Origin: Ruania alkalisoli
GTDB taxonomy: Bacteria > Actinomycetota > Actinomycetes > Actinomycetales > Beutenbergiaceae
Direction of reading: 5' to 3'
Assembly: GCF_014960965.1 (NCBI RefSeq)
Contig: NZ_CP063169.1
Coordinates: 2,513,581-2,577,580 of the forward strand
DNA: 64,000 nt
Shown here: positions 35,219 to 44,718 of the stretch, in pieces
How positions within the stretch are numbered: the first letter of the stretch is position 1
How the letters are laid out: each line of letters starts with the position of its first letter
Translations under genes and position numbers: made by a program
The notes under the pieces: generated by a model
What the model was told of the DNA's origin: nothing
Seen by the model: the letters and a program-made list of their open reading frames with translations, nothing else
Database searches by the model: none

Positions 35219-37125
35219 GCCGTCTGCGCTGCCAGCGCCGCTCGTAGCCGGGCCAGTTCCTCCCACAGCACCTTCGGCACCGCGGTGCCCATGCTCGTGA
35301 AGTAGTCAGCGATCCCGTCTGCCTCGCTCGTCCAGCCCGCTGCGTCGACGCGCAGCACCTCCCGCAGATCGGCCGGGTCGAGCTCGAGCCCGTCGAGGTT
35401 CAGCTCCTCCGGCTCAGGTAGGGTCCCGACGGCGCAGGCTCGCCCTGGCACCTGACCCTCACTCTGACGTAGCAACCAGTCGAGCACACGGATGTTCTCA
35501 GCGAACCCGGGCCAAAGGAACTGGCCGTCGGGTCCCTTGCGGAACCAGTTCACCGCGGCCACAGCCGGCGGCCGTGTCAGCGAGTCGCCAACCTGCAGCC
35601 AGTGAGCCCAGTAGTCGGCCATGTGGTAACCGCAGAAGGGAAGCATCGCGAAGGGGTCCCGTCGCAGCTCACCGACGGTGCCCTCTGCGGCGGCGGTGCG
35701 CTCCGAGGCGATGGTCGCGCCGTAGAACACCCCTTGATGCCAGTCCCGCGCGAGTGCGGCCAGGGGGACGTTGCTGGCGCGCCGACCCCCGAAGAGGATC
35801 AGGTCCACCGGCACTCCGTCGCCGTCTTCCCAGTCGGAGTCGATGAGCGGGCACTGCTCGGCTGCGACGGTGAAGCGGGCGTTGGGGTGGGCGGCCGTGC
35901 GGCCGGTCTCGGCGGCGATCTCCGGGGTCCACTCCTGTCCCTGCCAGTCGGTCAGGTGCGCCGGCGGCGAGTCGGTGAGTCCTTCCCACCAGACGTCGCC
36001 GTCGTCGGTGAGTGCGACGTTCGTGAAGATGACGTTCTGCGTCAGGGTGCGCACCGCCGTCGGGTTGGTCGACTCCCCGGTGCCGGGGGCGACGCCGAAG
36101 AACCCTGCCTCGGGGTTGATCGCCCACAGCCGCCCGTCCGTGCCGGGCCGCATCCAGACGATGTCGTCACCGAACGTGGAAACCGTCCACTCGGGCAGTA
36201 CCGATCGCAACATCGCAAGGTTGGTCTTGCCGCAGGCGGAGGGGAACGCGGCGGCCACGTGGTAGCGGCGGCCATCGGTGTGGGTGAGGCGGATCAGCAG
36301 CATGTGCTCGGCGAGCCAGCCTTCGTCGCGGGCGATAGCCGAGGCGATGCGCAGCGCGTAGCACTTCTTTCCCAGGAGCGCGTTCCCGCCGTAGCCAGAA
36401 CCGAAGGACCAGATCTCCCGGCCCTCGGGGAAGTGGGTGATGTACTTGGTCTCACTGCACGGCCAGGGCACGTCCTGGACCCGCGTGCCACCGGAGGTGA
36501 CCAGCGGCATCCCGACCGAGTGCACGGCAGGCACCCAGCGGGCTCCCGCGGCGATCTCCCTCATCGCGGGTGCCCCTATCCGGGTCATGATGCGCATGCT
36601 CGCGACGACGTAGGGCGAGTCGGTGATCTCGATCCCCACCTGGGAGAGGCGACCACCGACGGGACCCATCGAGAAGGGAACCACGTAGAGCGTGCGCCCG
36701 CGCATGCATCCGGTGAATACCTCATGCAGGGTGTTGCGCATCTGGGTCGGCTCGGCCCAGTTGTTCGTGGGTCCGGCGTCCTCCTCACGTGCCGAGCAGA
36801 TGAAGGTGGCCGACTCCGCACGGGCAACATCCCGCGGATCGGAGCGGGCGAGGAAACTGTCCGGGCGCAGATCCGGATTCAGCGGGACGAGTGTTCCAGC
36901 ATCGATCATCTGGCCGATCAGGCGGGCGTGCTCAGCGTCGGAACCGTTACACCAGACCACCGCATCGGGCTGTGTCAGCGCCGCGATATCGGCCACGAAC
37001 TGTTCGGCCGCACCGAGCCCGCGGGGCATGGACTCCCCCGCCTCTCGTCGCGGTGTCGGGAGCGCGGACTCGCCGACGGGACGGAGTGCGTGGGGAGACG
37101 GTCGGGCGTCCAGGGTGCTGGTCAT
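35200..37125 (-). CDS. pckG: Phosphoenolpyruvate carboxykinase (GTP)
   Basis: Converts oxaloacetate and GTP to phosphoenolpyruvate, CO2 and GDP, the first committed step of gluconeogenesis. The 641-residue length and the kinase loop [13 protein letters not shown] (about residues 294-306) mark the GTP-dependent family; other conserved segments are [19 protein letters not shown] and WKLGDxx-region equivalent [18 protein letters not shown] 37125 is preceded by GAGAGGAA at good spacing; a frame open to 37188 is rejected. It is divergent from a RamB/PrpR-like regulator, 116 bp apart, which suggests control by acetate or propionate metabolism. Confidence 0.96.
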   Translation of the reverse strand: MTSTLDARPSPHALRPVGESALPTPRREAGESMPRGLGAAEQFVADIAALTQPDAVVWCNGSDAEHARLIGQMIDAGTLVPLNPDLRPDSFLARSDPRDVARAESATFICSAREEDAGPTNNWAEPTQMRNTLHEVFTGCMRGRTLYVVPFSMGPVGGRLSQVGIEITDSPYVVASMRIMTRIGAPAMREIAAGARWVPAVHSVGMPLVTSGGTRVQDVPWPCSETKYITHFPEGREIWSFGSGYGGNALLGKKCYALRIASAIARDEGWLAEHMLLIRLTHTDGRRYHVAAAFPSACGKTNLAMLRSVLPEWTVSTFGDDIVWMRPGTDGRLWAINPEAGFFGVAPGTGESTNPTAVRTLTQNVIFTNVALTDDGDVWWEGLTDSPPAHLTDWQGQEWTPEIAAETGRTAAHPNARFTVAAEQCPLIDSDWEDGDGVPVDLILFGGRRASNVPLAALARDWHQGVFYGATIASERTAAAEGTVGELRRDPFAMLPFCGYHMADYWAHWLQVGDSLTRPPAVAAVNWFRKGPDGQFLWPGFAENIRVLDWLLRQSEGQVPGRACAVGTLPEPEELNLDGLELDPADLREVLRVDAAGWTSEADGIADYFTSMGTAVPKVLWEELARLRAALAAQTAQPSSR

Positions 37126-37207
37126 GCTGTTCCTCTCATATCCGCTCGTTCGCGCCTGTATGGCTACTGTGTCGCGAGAATCGGCCAAAAGGTCGCATTC
37201 GGGCGAT

Positions 37208-37228
37208 GCAACTTTCGCTGTTCTTGCA
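37208..37228. promoter_or_regulatory. TGCAA/TTGCA inverted repeat in the pckG-regulator gap
   Basis: TGCAA at 37208-37212 and TTGCA at 37224-37228 form an inverted repeat. RamB/PrpR regulators recognise TTTGCAAA-like elements, so these half-sites are good candidates for autoregulation and pckG control. Confidence 0.45.
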
Positions 37229-37229
37229 C

Positions 37230-37235
37230 TATCGT
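37230..37235 (+). promoter_or_regulatory. Leaderless-type -10 element for the RamB/PrpR-like gene
   Basis: TATCGT ends six bases before the ATG at 37242, and no ribosome binding site is visible, which is the arrangement of leaderless actinobacterial genes. Confidence 0.45.
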
Positions 37236-37241
37236 CAAGTC

Positions 37242-38777
37242 ATGGCAGTTCGACGCAGTTCTTCCCAGGGCGAGGGCCGGGCGGCGATGCCTGGGCGAGC
37301 GAGGTCGCCGGAGGCACAGGGTCGTGATGACCGTTCCAGCGATGCCGGGCTCGACCCGCTGATGCTCGGCAAACGCATCCGCCATGCCCGCACCAGCGCC
37401 GGGCTCACCCTGGCTGAGCTCGCAGAGCGCTCCGGGTCAACCCCGAGCCAGCTCTCCCACATCGAGAACGGGCGCCGGGAGCCACGGCTGACGTTGCTCA
37501 CCGCGATCGCGACGGTGCTTGACGTGCCCACCTCCGATCTCCTCGATCCCGGTCCGCCGCCGGACCGCCGCGCCGAGCTGGAGATCGCTCTCGAGCATGC
37601 CCAGGCGGGATCCCTCTTCGCGCGTCTGGGGCTGCCGCACGTGCGAGCAAGCAAGTCGTTGTCACTGCCGGTGCTCGAACAGCTCGTGGGCCTGCACCAG
37701 GAGATCGCGCGCCGGGAGGCCCAGGCGATCGCCACCCCAGAAGAGGCCCGCAGAGCCCACACCGAGTTGCGTGAGTGGATGCGCGGGCGCGACAACTACC
37801 TGCCCGAGATCGAGGAGATCGGCGAGCAGACGGTGCGGGCGGCTGGGTACACGGTGGGTGCCCTGACGCACTCGACGGTGGCCCAGATGGCGCGCACCCT
37901 CGGCTTCGAGATCGTGCACACGCCCGACCTGCCGCACTCCACGCGGACGGTCACCGACCTCGAGAACGGTCGGATCTATCTACCGCCGGCGTCGATCCCG
38001 GGCGGTCACGGGCTCCGGTCACTCGCGCTGCAGGCAATCGCGCACCGGGTCCTTGGGCACACCCAGCCGGTGAGCTACGCAGACTTCCTGCGGCAGCGCC
38101 TGGAGATCACCTACTTCGCCGCGACCTGCCTGATTCCGCGTTCGGCGGCGCTGGAGCATCTGGAGCCGCGCAAACGCGGCAAGGACATCGCGATCGAGGA
38201 CTTCCGGGATGCGTTCGGGGTCACGCACGAGGCGGCGGCCATGCGATTCACGAACCTGGGCACCTCGCATCTGCAGATCCCGGTGCACTTTCTCCGGGTC
38301 GGCGAGGACGGCACCCTCGTGAAGGGGTACGAGAACGACGGCGTGGGACTTCCCGCGGATGTGACGGGTGCCATCGAGGGACAGTATGTGTGCCGGCACT
38401 GGGCGGCGCGCGCGGCCTTCGAACGGCGCATCCGGACCACCGAGTTCCACCAGTACACCGACACCCCGAACGGGACCTTCTGGTGCTCAACCCAGACCGG
38501 GAGCACCGAGTCCGGGGAGTTCTCCATCACCGTCGGCGTGCCGTTCGCTGAGGCCAAGTGGTTCCGGGGGCGCGAGACCCGCCGTCGGGCCGCCTCGACC
38601 TGCCCGGACGAGGCCTGTTGCCGGCGCCCGGACGCCGCGCTCACCGATCGCTGGAAGGAGGCCTCCTGGCCGAGCGCGGTCGCTCACTCCCAGGTATTCG
38701 CTCCGCTACCGGCTGGCCGGTTCCCCGGCGTGGATGACGCCGAGGTCTACGCGTTTCTGGAGGCCAACGCCCCCTAG
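37242..38777 (+). CDS. RamB/PrpR-type transcriptional regulator (XRE-ImmA/IrrE-DUF2083)
   Basis: Regulator of 511 residues. A XRE helix-turn-helix lies at about 46-105 (LGKRIRHARTSAGLTLAELAERSGSTPSQLSHIENG), a degenerate ImmA/IrrE-like region at about 210-310 (AIAHRVLGH in place of HExxH), and a C-terminal DUF2083 domain with clustered cysteines (CRHW, FWCSTQ, CPDEACCRR). In PrpR of Mycobacterium cysteines of this domain hold an iron-sulfur cluster. The family controls glyoxylate, methylcitrate and acetate genes and senses short-chain acyl-CoA. Position divergent from pckG fits a role in switching between glycolytic and gluconeogenic carbon. The start is chosen by the leaderless -10; a frame open from 36891 lies opposite pckG. 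Confidence 0.88.
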   Translation: MAVRRSSSQGEGRAAMPGRARSPEAQGRDDRSSDAGLDPLMLGKRIRHARTSAGLTLAELAERSGSTPSQLSHIENGRREPRLTLLTAIATVLDVPTSDLLDPGPPPDRRAELEIALEHAQAGSLFARLGLPHVRASKSLSLPVLEQLVGLHQEIARREAQAIATPEEARRAHTELREWMRGRDNYLPEIEEIGEQTVRAAGYTVGALTHSTVAQMARTLGFEIVHTPDLPHSTRTVTDLENGRIYLPPASIPGGHGLRSLALQAIAHRVLGHTQPVSYADFLRQRLEITYFAATCLIPRSAALEHLEPRKRGKDIAIEDFRDAFGVTHEAAAMRFTNLGTSHLQIPVHFLRVGEDGTLVKGYENDGVGLPADVTGAIEGQYVCRHWAARAAFERRIRTTEFHQYTDTPNGTFWCSTQTGSTESGEFSITVGVPFAEAKWFRGRETRRRAASTCPDEACCRRPDAALTDRWKEASWPSAVAHSQVFAPLPAGRFPGVDDAEVYAFLEANAP

Positions 38778-38778
38778 C

Positions 38779-38916
38779 GAAATCAATCGTCGATTTGGCT
38801 ACAGCCCCACCCGCCCGGCCGAAATCCCACGTCGATCTGGCTACTCCTCCCCGCCCCTGCCGGAATCAAACGTCGAACTGGCTACTCCGGGAGCAACCAA
38901 TTCGACGTTCAATTCC
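38779..38916. repeat. Four copies of the 24-bp repeat (A-D) upstream of the DUF559 gene
   Basis: Copies A (38779-38802), B (38821-38844) and C (38862-38885) run in the plus direction with 18 and 17-bp C-rich gaps; copy D (38893-38916) is inverted. The shared pattern is G(A/G)AATC, three variable bases, CGTCGA, then (T/A)(C/T)TGG(C/T)T(A/G)C. The array fills most of the 240 bp between the regulator gene and the DUF559 gene; nothing else is seen there. Confidence 0.9.
38891..38908 (+). repeat. 18-bp direct repeat, left copy
   Basis: GAGCAACCAATTCGACGT, identical to 39897-39914 immediately after the DUF559 stop codon. The two copies bound a unit of about 1 kb containing the whole DUF559 gene. 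Confidence 0.9.
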
Positions 38917-39017
38917 GGCAGAGGGGAGTCTCCACAGGCCACGCGCAATGTCGTCGTGTCCACAACCCGGTCGCACTCGCGATACACGTCTCCTGGCCGA
39001 GGAGGCATCGTCGCAGG

Positions 39018-39896
39018 GTGGACTTCGACCCCCGGCGCGCCTTCCCGGACACGCTCGGCACCTTCACGCCACCGATGGCGGCAGCGGCCGGAGTGAGTCG
39101 CGCGGTGCTTCGGTACAAACTCGCCACGGAGGAATGGGTTCGACTGTGCGGCAGTTCCATCGTTCGATGCGAGGATCGGGATTCAGTGCTGCACCGCGCG
39201 ATCGGGGCCGTGCTCACCTGGCCACAGGCGATCCTCTGCCTGCGCACCGCGGCACTCCTGCACGGCCTACCCGTGACAGACGACGGCGTCGCCCATGTAC
39301 TCATGCCGGACACACGCAAACCGCGACTCAACCTCAGACCAAGCACCTATCGTCACGGTCGCCAAGCGATCCGGCTGCATGGAGTACCCACCACCGACCT
39401 TCACACGACGATCGTCGACTGCCTGGCTCGCCTACCTGAGGACGAAGCATGGAGCCTGCTCGCCTGGGTCCGAACCCGCGAGCTGATCGGACCTGACGAC
39501 CTCAGCGAACGGATCCTGCATCGATTCGGCATGACAGGGGTGGTCCGGCTGCGGGAATTGGCGGAAGGTGCGGCGACAGGAGCGCTGAGCGTGGGTGAGC
39601 AGCGGCTGCATGAGGTGCTCCACGATGCCGGGATCACCGGGTGGCTGGCCGATGTCCCGATCCGGTTCGAGGGACGGATCCTCGCACGCGCGGACGTTCT
39701 CTTTCCTGACGCGCGGCTGGTGGTGGAGTTCGACGGCGAGCAGTACCACACGTCCGCCGGAGATGAGGAGCGCGATCGCCTGCTCCGCCGGGCGGGGTAC
39801 CGGGTGCTACACCTCACGTGGGAGGAGGTCACCGTCTTTCCCTGGAAGGTGGTTGCCGAGATCCGAGCTGCGCTGGCTGAGCGCCTGGCGTCCTGA
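39018..39896 (+). CDS. AbiEi-like/DUF559 endonuclease-domain protein
   Basis: Protein of 292 residues of a type common in actinomycetes. The N-terminal ~70 residues form a winged-helix region as in AbiEi antitoxins (GVSRAVLRYKLATEEWVRL). The C-terminal ~90 residues are a DUF559/Vsr-like fold with RADVLFPDARLVVEFDGEQYH and RDRLLRRAGYRVLHLTWEEV, giving the D, E and Q/H positions of a PD-(D/E)XK-type nuclease. Function is unproven; nicking or abortive-infection roles have been proposed for relatives. The GTG start has GAGGAGG about 12 bases upstream. No AbiEii-like toxin is adjacent. Six copies of a dispersed repeat flank it. Confidence 0.75.
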   Translation: MDFDPRRAFPDTLGTFTPPMAAAAGVSRAVLRYKLATEEWVRLCGSSIVRCEDRDSVLHRAIGAVLTWPQAILCLRTAALLHGLPVTDDGVAHVLMPDTRKPRLNLRPSTYRHGRQAIRLHGVPTTDLHTTIVDCLARLPEDEAWSLLAWVRTRELIGPDDLSERILHRFGMTGVVRLRELAEGAATGALSVGEQRLHEVLHDAGITGWLADVPIRFEGRILARADVLFPDARLVVEFDGEQYHTSAGDEERDRLLRRAGYRVLHLTWEEVTVFPWKVVAEIRAALAERLAS

Positions 39897-39914
39897 GAGC
39901 AACCAATTCGACGT
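39897..39914 (+). repeat. 18-bp direct repeat, right copy
   Basis: GAGCAACCAATTCGACGT directly abuts the DUF559 stop codon and repeats the sequence at 38891-38908 without a mismatch. Confidence 0.9.
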
Positions 39915-39965
39915 GTGATTCCGGTGGAGGGCGGGCGAGTTGTAGCCAGATCGACGTGTGATTTC
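39899..39965. repeat. Two inverted copies of the 24-bp repeat (E, F) downstream of the DUF559 gene
   Basis: Copies E (39899-39922) and F (39942-39965) read in the minus direction, opposite to A-C on the other side of the gene, and end 2 bp from the Rieske stop codon. F differs from B at a single position when compared in the same orientation. Confidence 0.9.
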
Positions 39966-39967
39966 GG

Positions 39968-40375
39968 TCAGGCGGTGACGACGTTGCCGTTCTCGATCGT
40001 GACGGCAACCTCGAGCAGCGGGTCCTCGGCGGGCCCATCGGTCGCCTCACCTGTGCTCTGGTCGAAGCGCGAACCGTGGCACGGGCAGTAAAGCTCACCG
40101 TCCTCGGGACGCACCGAACAGCCTTGATGGGTGCAGATCGCGGAGAACGCGTGCACCTGATCCTCCGCGGAGCGTACGACCATGATCTCCGCGCCATCCG
40201 CCGTCGTGACCGCTTTCGCCTCCCCCACGGCGACCTCGGTAAGCGATATCAACATCGTTCCGGCGCCCACCTCTCCGGGATCCGGTGCCGGCTGGGAGCA
40301 GGCCCCCAACGTCAGCGCAGCGACCCCGGATCCGGTAGCCATGAGGACCTGACGGCGGTTCACGCAGCAGCTCAT
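39968..40375 (-). CDS. Rieske (2Fe-2S) lipoprotein
   Basis: Exported Rieske protein of 135 residues. The N-terminus has an Arg-Arg pair (VNRRQVLMATGSGVAALTLGAC), combining a twin-arginine-like signal with a lipobox cysteine at residue 26. The cluster ligands are in CTHQGC (C81, H83) and CPCHGS (C97, H100), with C86 and C99 placed for the stabilising disulfide. It probably transfers electrons at the outer face of the membrane, but no partner oxidase or cytochrome lies nearby. ATG 40375 is chosen because the open frame beyond it runs through the TetR gene. Confidence 0.9.
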   Translation of the reverse strand: MSCCVNRRQVLMATGSGVAALTLGACSQPAPDPGEVGAGTMLISLTEVAVGEAKAVTTADGAEIMVVRSAEDQVHAFSAICTHQGCSVRPEDGELYCPCHGSRFDQSTGEATDGPAEDPLLEVAVTIENGNVVTA

Positions 40376-40439
40376 GGGCCCGACAGTACCCGAGCGCCGC
40401 CCATGCCGGCTGGGAGCATCGCCGGTGCCGAAGGGAGCA

Positions 40440-41042
40440 TCAGCTGCGGGCGCTGACTCCCTCGATCGCGGCCCGTACCGTCTGATCTGCCAGGTCGCGC
40501 AACTCGAGGTCCGAGCGACCACGCAACGGTCCCGCAATGGCGAGTTGGGCGAACCCGTGCACGGCCGCCCAGCAGGGCCATTCGGCCCCGAGGCGCGTCT
40601 GCGGGGTGAGGAGCCGGGCCTCGACCATCCCGTCGAGCGCCTCGGTGAGCAGAGCGAACGGGGGTGGCACCCGGGAAGGCGACCGGTCGCCGTCGCCAGG
40701 TTCGGTGAAGAACGCGGCGAACCAGCCCGGTTCGGCAAGCGCGAACTCGATGTAGCCCATCCCGACCGCGTAGAGCCGGTCCCAGGCGCGCCCCTCCTGC
40801 TCAGGCCATTGCCGCAGGATCGCCTCAGCCATGCGGTCGTGCACGGCGGACGAGACCGCTGCGAGCAGAGCGTTCCGGCTACCGAAGTGCCGGTAGGCGG
40901 CACTCGGCGTCACGCCGACCGCGCGTGTCGCTTCCCGCAGCGAGAGAGCCTCCGGCCCTCCGGTGCGGACCAGGGTGAGTCCGGCCTCCAGCAGCTCGGC
41001 GCGGAGGTTGCCGTGGTGATACGTCGCCACGTCCGCCGCCAT
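40440..41042 (-). CDS. TetR/AcrR family regulator
   Basis: Regulator of 200 residues with an N-terminal helix-turn-helix (LREATRAVGVTPSAAYRHFGSRNALLAAV, about 35-63) and a C-terminal ligand domain of the WHG type (FALAEPGWFAAFF). It is divergent from the DUF899 gene and faces a 21-bp near-perfect palindrome between the two starts, so it probably represses both. Confidence 0.92.
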   Translation of the reverse strand: MAADVATYHHGNLRAELLEAGLTLVRTGGPEALSLREATRAVGVTPSAAYRHFGSRNALLAAVSSAVHDRMAEAILRQWPEQEGRAWDRLYAVGMGYIEFALAEPGWFAAFFTEPGDGDRSPSRVPPPFALLTEALDGMVEARLLTPQTRLGAEWPCWAAVHGFAQLAIAGPLRGRSDLELRDLADQTVRAAIEGVSARS

Positions 41043-41074
41043 CTCTTGCCTCCCCTCGCCCGCATGTCTACAGT

Positions 41075-41095
41075 GTCAACATAGCCGATGTTCAC
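41075..41095. promoter_or_regulatory. TetR-type operator
   Basis: GTcAACAT-agccg-ATGTTcAC has 7 of 8 matched bases per arm and lies midway between the divergent starts. A second GATGTTCAC half-site follows directly (41096-41104), making a tandem of two 9-bp units (41087-41104). Confidence 0.7.
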
Positions 41096-41124
41096 GATGT
41101 TCACATCTGAGGGAGCTGAGAGTG

Positions 41125-41811
41125 ATGACCACGCACACCCGCCCGCCGATAGCGTCCTCGGACGAATGGCGCGCAGCACTCGCTGATCTGCGTGCGCGAG
41201 AGAAGGCGGCCACCCGCGAGCTCGATGCGATCGCGGCGCAGCGGAGGCGACTGCCGATGGTGAAGTTGCCCGAGTACACGCTGGACAGCGCCGACGGACC
41301 AGTCCGACTCGCTGACATCTTCGATGGAAAGTCCCAGCTGATCACCTATCACCACATGTGGAACCCGGGTGCCGAGTGGCAGTGCCCCGGCTGCACGGGG
41401 TTCACCTCACAATTCACCCGCCTGGAGTTCCTGGAGAGCTACGACGCGCGGTTCGTCATCGTCACCCAGGGCCCGATCGGGGAGGCGCTCACCTACGCCG
41501 AGAAGGTCGGCAACCGGATGACCTGGTATTCCACCGCCCAGAGCGACTTCGGCGCGGACATGGACGCTCCCTCCGGTGGCGGTTTCGCCGTCAACGTCTT
41601 CCTGCGCGACGGCGAGGACGTCTATCGCACCTGGCACACCAACGGGCGCGGCACTGAGCAGCTCACGCACACCTTCCCGCTCATCGATCTACTCCCCTAC
41701 GGACGGCAGGAGGAGTGGCAGGACTCCCCTGCCGGCTGGCCCCAGCGCCCCACCTACTCCGGCTGGCCCGGGTCGAAGGAGATCGCCGCAGCGTACGGGC
41801 TCCAGGGCTGA
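41125..41811 (+). CDS. DUF899 family thioredoxin-fold protein
   Basis: Protein of 228 residues of the DUF899 group, thioredoxin-like proteins of unknown function. Conserved segments are LPMVKLPEYTLDSADGPVRLADIFDGKSQLITYHHMW, the WQCPGCTGFTSQF cysteine motif (CPGC, residues about 90-95) and SDFGADMDAPSGGGFAVNVFLRDG. The CxxC motif suggests a redox role. ATG 41125 follows a GTG at 41122 by one codon. It is divergent from a TetR gene with an operator between, so it is probably inducible by a small molecule. Confidence 0.88.
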   Translation: MTTHTRPPIASSDEWRAALADLRAREKAATRELDAIAAQRRRLPMVKLPEYTLDSADGPVRLADIFDGKSQLITYHHMWNPGAEWQCPGCTGFTSQFTRLEFLESYDARFVIVTQGPIGEALTYAEKVGNRMTWYSTAQSDFGADMDAPSGGGFAVNVFLRDGEDVYRTWHTNGRGTEQLTHTFPLIDLLPYGRQEEWQDSPAGWPQRPTYSGWPGSKEIAAAYGLQG

Positions 41812-41961
41812 TCTACCTCGGCGGCCGCCTCGACCAAGGCAAGTCGTCCTGGGCGATCGTCGACGGCGGAGCGTGCGTTGCCCCGTTCTGTCGCCCCGAT
41901 CACGGAAGTGGCGACATAACGCGGCAACGCGTCGTGAGACCCGGTAGGTCGGAGGACGGTC

Positions 41962-42001
41962 GCCGTGGGCGCGCGGGCCCTCCTCCACACGCGCCCACGG
42001 C
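41962..42001. terminator. Strong hairpin between convergent genes
   Basis: GCCGTGGGCGCG pairs perfectly with CGCGCCCACGGC (12 bp, 16-base loop) between the DUF899 gene and the convergent ABC permease gene, consistent with a bidirectional terminator. The remaining bases of the 192-bp gap show nothing else. Confidence 0.65.
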
Positions 42002-42003
42002 AG

Positions 42004-44718
42004 TCAGGAGGCCGCGCGGCGGATGGCCGGCAGCCGGGATCGGGTGAACAGCCAGCCGCCGATGATCGCGAGGGCGGGCAGCGCAACGAGGAGCAACACG
42101 AGGTACTCCCACGGGACGACCGTCTCCCAATAGGTGCCTGTGTAGACGTCTCCTTGCTGCCACGTGGTGAAGACGAACCCGAGCGCAACGCCCGAGACCA
42201 CGCCGACGACTGTGCCGATCCCCGCGATCACGCCCGCCTGTGCGGCTGTCATCCGGCGACGCACCCGCGGACTGGCACCCACCGCCGCGAGGGTTGCCAG
42301 ATCGGGCCGCGAGTCCGCCAGTGCCAGTCCCACGCTCAGTGCAGTGGCCGCGATCGCTACCACCACCGCGGCTGCCACGAGCAGCAGGAGCGTGGAACTC
42401 ACATCTGGTCCGGACTGGTTCCCTTCCACAGCAAAGGTGACCCCCTCACCCATCTCGCTGAGCTGACGGTTCAGCCGATCGATGTCTCCTTGGCTGATCT
42501 CGGCCCCTGTGACGAGCGCGCCCACGACCTCCACGGAGACCGAGGGGCCCTCCGCCTCACCGTCGGGACCAGGCGCTTCGACGGCGATCTCCACGAACTG
42601 ATCAGCCACGTCGGGTGGGATCACCAGGGCGAACTCCGCCTTTCCCCAGTTGACCACGTGCGCCGGTACCGCGACCTCAGCACCGAACGTATCGGCGGCC
42701 TGGTCCATGAGCTGAAGACGAGCCTGGCCGTCCGCCCAGATGTCGTCCGGGCTGCTGACCAGGACTTCGCCCGCCGCCAGCGCCGCTGCTGCGGCGTCGG
42801 CACCTTCGAGGCCCATCAGCGATACGAGGCTGCCGTCATCGACCAGGACCCCGTCGGGCAAGCTGATGCCGGTGTACATGCTGGGGTCCGAACGACACCG
42901 ATCGTCGTCGGCGCCTGGCCAGACCTCCTGCCCGCCGGGACACGCGACGTCAGGATTCTCGATCGCCATGAGCCGGACAGATGTCTCCTGGGTGACGTCG
43001 CGGCGCAACTTCCGAACCGGGGTGACGGCGGCGTCCGGCAGCAATTCCGTCACGGCACCAGTTGCCTGGTCGAACTGCTCGGCACGGTCGCCCCCGGTGG
43101 TGTCACCGTGCAGACCGAGCACCCCGGTACCGTCTGCAGCCACCGGTCGCCACATTTGCCTCTCTGCCTCGGCACTGCTGGCCGTCCACACCAGCCCGGC
43201 GCTGGCCGCAGCCACGGCAACGAGGACCGCGGCCACGGCCGGCGCGGTGCGACTGCGGTTGCGGTGGGCATCCCGCAGGGCGAACCTGCCTGCGATGCCG
43301 AACCGCGGTGCGATCCTCGCCCCCACCCCCACGAGTGTTCCGGAGGCGACGATCAGCCCGATCTCGAACGTCACCACTCCCACCACAAGCAGGATCGTCC
43401 AGGACGTGATGGCACCGATGACCGCCGCCCCCATCCCGGCTGCTGCCAGCCCGAGCCAGATCCACCCTCTCCTCCGACGAGTCGGCGGAAACGCGCGACG
43501 GCCCGCCAGCACGGTCACCACATCGGCCCGGGACGCGGCACGCGCCGGGAGCCACGCCGCCGCAAGTCCGAGAAGCACCGCGATCACGCCGATCACCATC
43601 GGCTCCAGGACCGGAACCACCACGTTGGGAACCGGCTCGCCCGAGCGCTCCAGGATCTCGTACGCCGCGAGTGCGCAGCCTGTGCCGACCGCCACACCGA
43701 CCACCGCGGCGAGCACGCCCGCCACGACGCCGCCGGCGAGCACGATCCGGCGCAGATCACGCGGCTGGCCACCGGACGCTGCAATCAGAGCGAGCGTCCG
43801 AGCGCTGCGCTTGGCACCGACGGCGAACGCTGGTCCCACCAGCAGGACGACTTCCAGCAGACCGAGTGCGACGACCGCCAGCACTGCGCCTCCCACCCGC
43901 ATCGCGTTGTCCGCGGGAGGCTGGAATTGCCCACCGTAGACGTCCTCCGGCGGCGGTGGGTCGGTGAGGACTGCGCGGCTGATCGCCGTCACTCCGATCT
44001 CGTTCAGAGCCACGACATCAGCCCAGGTCACGGGTGCGTCGCCGGTGACGAACCAGGTTCGCGACCCGTATCCGTCCGGCAAGGTCCCCGGTCCGACCAC
44101 AACCCGAGGGCCGCGGTCTCCGATGCCCACCACCTCAACGTCGACCACGGACCCTTCGTAGGTCACCAATTCAATCGCATCACCGAGCGAAGCCGACAGC
44201 CGCTCAGCCACACCGGGACCGAGCAGAATCTCAGCCCGACCGGGCATGGCATCCCCGTCCACGTCTCCAACTAGCCCCGGCACTTGAGCAGCGTCCACCT
44301 CGACAGTTCCGACGCTGTCGACCAATACCTCGTCCGTGCGGAGGCCGGTGGCCGCCAGGAAGCCGACCACGACGCCGTCGCCGTCGGGGAGGGCAGCGAC
44401 CAGCTCTGCTTCCGTGAGCTCACCGAGATCAGGGCCGTCGGGGAAGCACACGCCGCCGCCGTTGATTTGCTGCTCGGTCGGTGCGCGAGCTCCGCGACAG
44501 GCCACCTCCAACTGCGCCTGGGCCTGTGTCCCCATGGCCGCCGTGATCTGCGTCTCGGCCGTCGGCCGGCTGGACTTGAGTGCACCGATCGCGAACGTCC
44601 CCGCCGCTACGGGCAGCATCATCAGCAACACCACGAGCACCGTGCGCCCCTTGTTCCGCCAGGCATCCCGACGCGCGATACGCAGCGCGGCCCGCCACCG
44701 CGCGACCCACGCCCCCAT
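42004..44718 (-). CDS. FtsX-like ABC transporter permease
   Basis: Large permease of 904 residues with the MacB/FtsX-type layout: an N-terminal helix ([19 protein letters not shown]), a long extracytoplasmic domain, three-helix FtsX-like domains near residues 260-400 and again at about 780-900, and an intermediate cluster of helices near 430-520. Such permeases export or extract lipids, antimicrobial peptides or lipoproteins with an ATPase partner. It starts at the stop of its ATPase gene. Control comes from the PadR gene at the head of the operon. Confidence 0.9.
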   Translation of the reverse strand: MGAWVARWRAALRIARRDAWRNKGRTVLVVLLMMLPVAAGTFAIGALKSSRPTAETQITAAMGTQAQAQLEVACRGARAPTEQQINGGGVCFPDGPDLGELTEAELVAALPDGDGVVVGFLAATGLRTDEVLVDSVGTVEVDAAQVPGLVGDVDGDAMPGRAEILLGPGVAERLSASLGDAIELVTYEGSVVDVEVVGIGDRGPRVVVGPGTLPDGYGSRTWFVTGDAPVTWADVVALNEIGVTAISRAVLTDPPPPEDVYGGQFQPPADNAMRVGGAVLAVVALGLLEVVLLVGPAFAVGAKRSARTLALIAASGGQPRDLRRIVLAGGVVAGVLAAVVGVAVGTGCALAAYEILERSGEPVPNVVVPVLEPMVIGVIAVLLGLAAAWLPARAASRADVVTVLAGRRAFPPTRRRRGWIWLGLAAAGMGAAVIGAITSWTILLVVGVVTFEIGLIVASGTLVGVGARIAPRFGIAGRFALRDAHRNRSRTAPAVAAVLVAVAAASAGLVWTASSAEAERQMWRPVAADGTGVLGLHGDTTGGDRAEQFDQATGAVTELLPDAAVTPVRKLRRDVTQETSVRLMAIENPDVACPGGQEVWPGADDDRCRSDPSMYTGISLPDGVLVDDGSLVSLMGLEGADAAAAALAAGEVLVSSPDDIWADGQARLQLMDQAADTFGAEVAVPAHVVNWGKAEFALVIPPDVADQFVEIAVEAPGPDGEAEGPSVSVEVVGALVTGAEISQGDIDRLNRQLSEMGEGVTFAVEGNQSGPDVSSTLLLLVAAAVVVAIAATALSVGLALADSRPDLATLAAVGASPRVRRRMTAAQAGVIAGIGTVVGVVSGVALGFVFTTWQQGDVYTGTYWETVVPWEYLVLLLVALPALAIIGGWLFTRSRLPAIRRAAS

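Noticed and set aside
38779-38916. Possible CRISPR array
   Set aside because: Copies diverge from each other, one is inverted, gaps are short (7-18 bp) and C-rich rather than unique spacers, and no cas genes are present.
39018-39896. AbiE-type toxin-antitoxin system
   Set aside because: Only the AbiEi-like N-terminal region is present, fused to a DUF559 domain; no AbiEii nucleotidyltransferase gene is adjacent.
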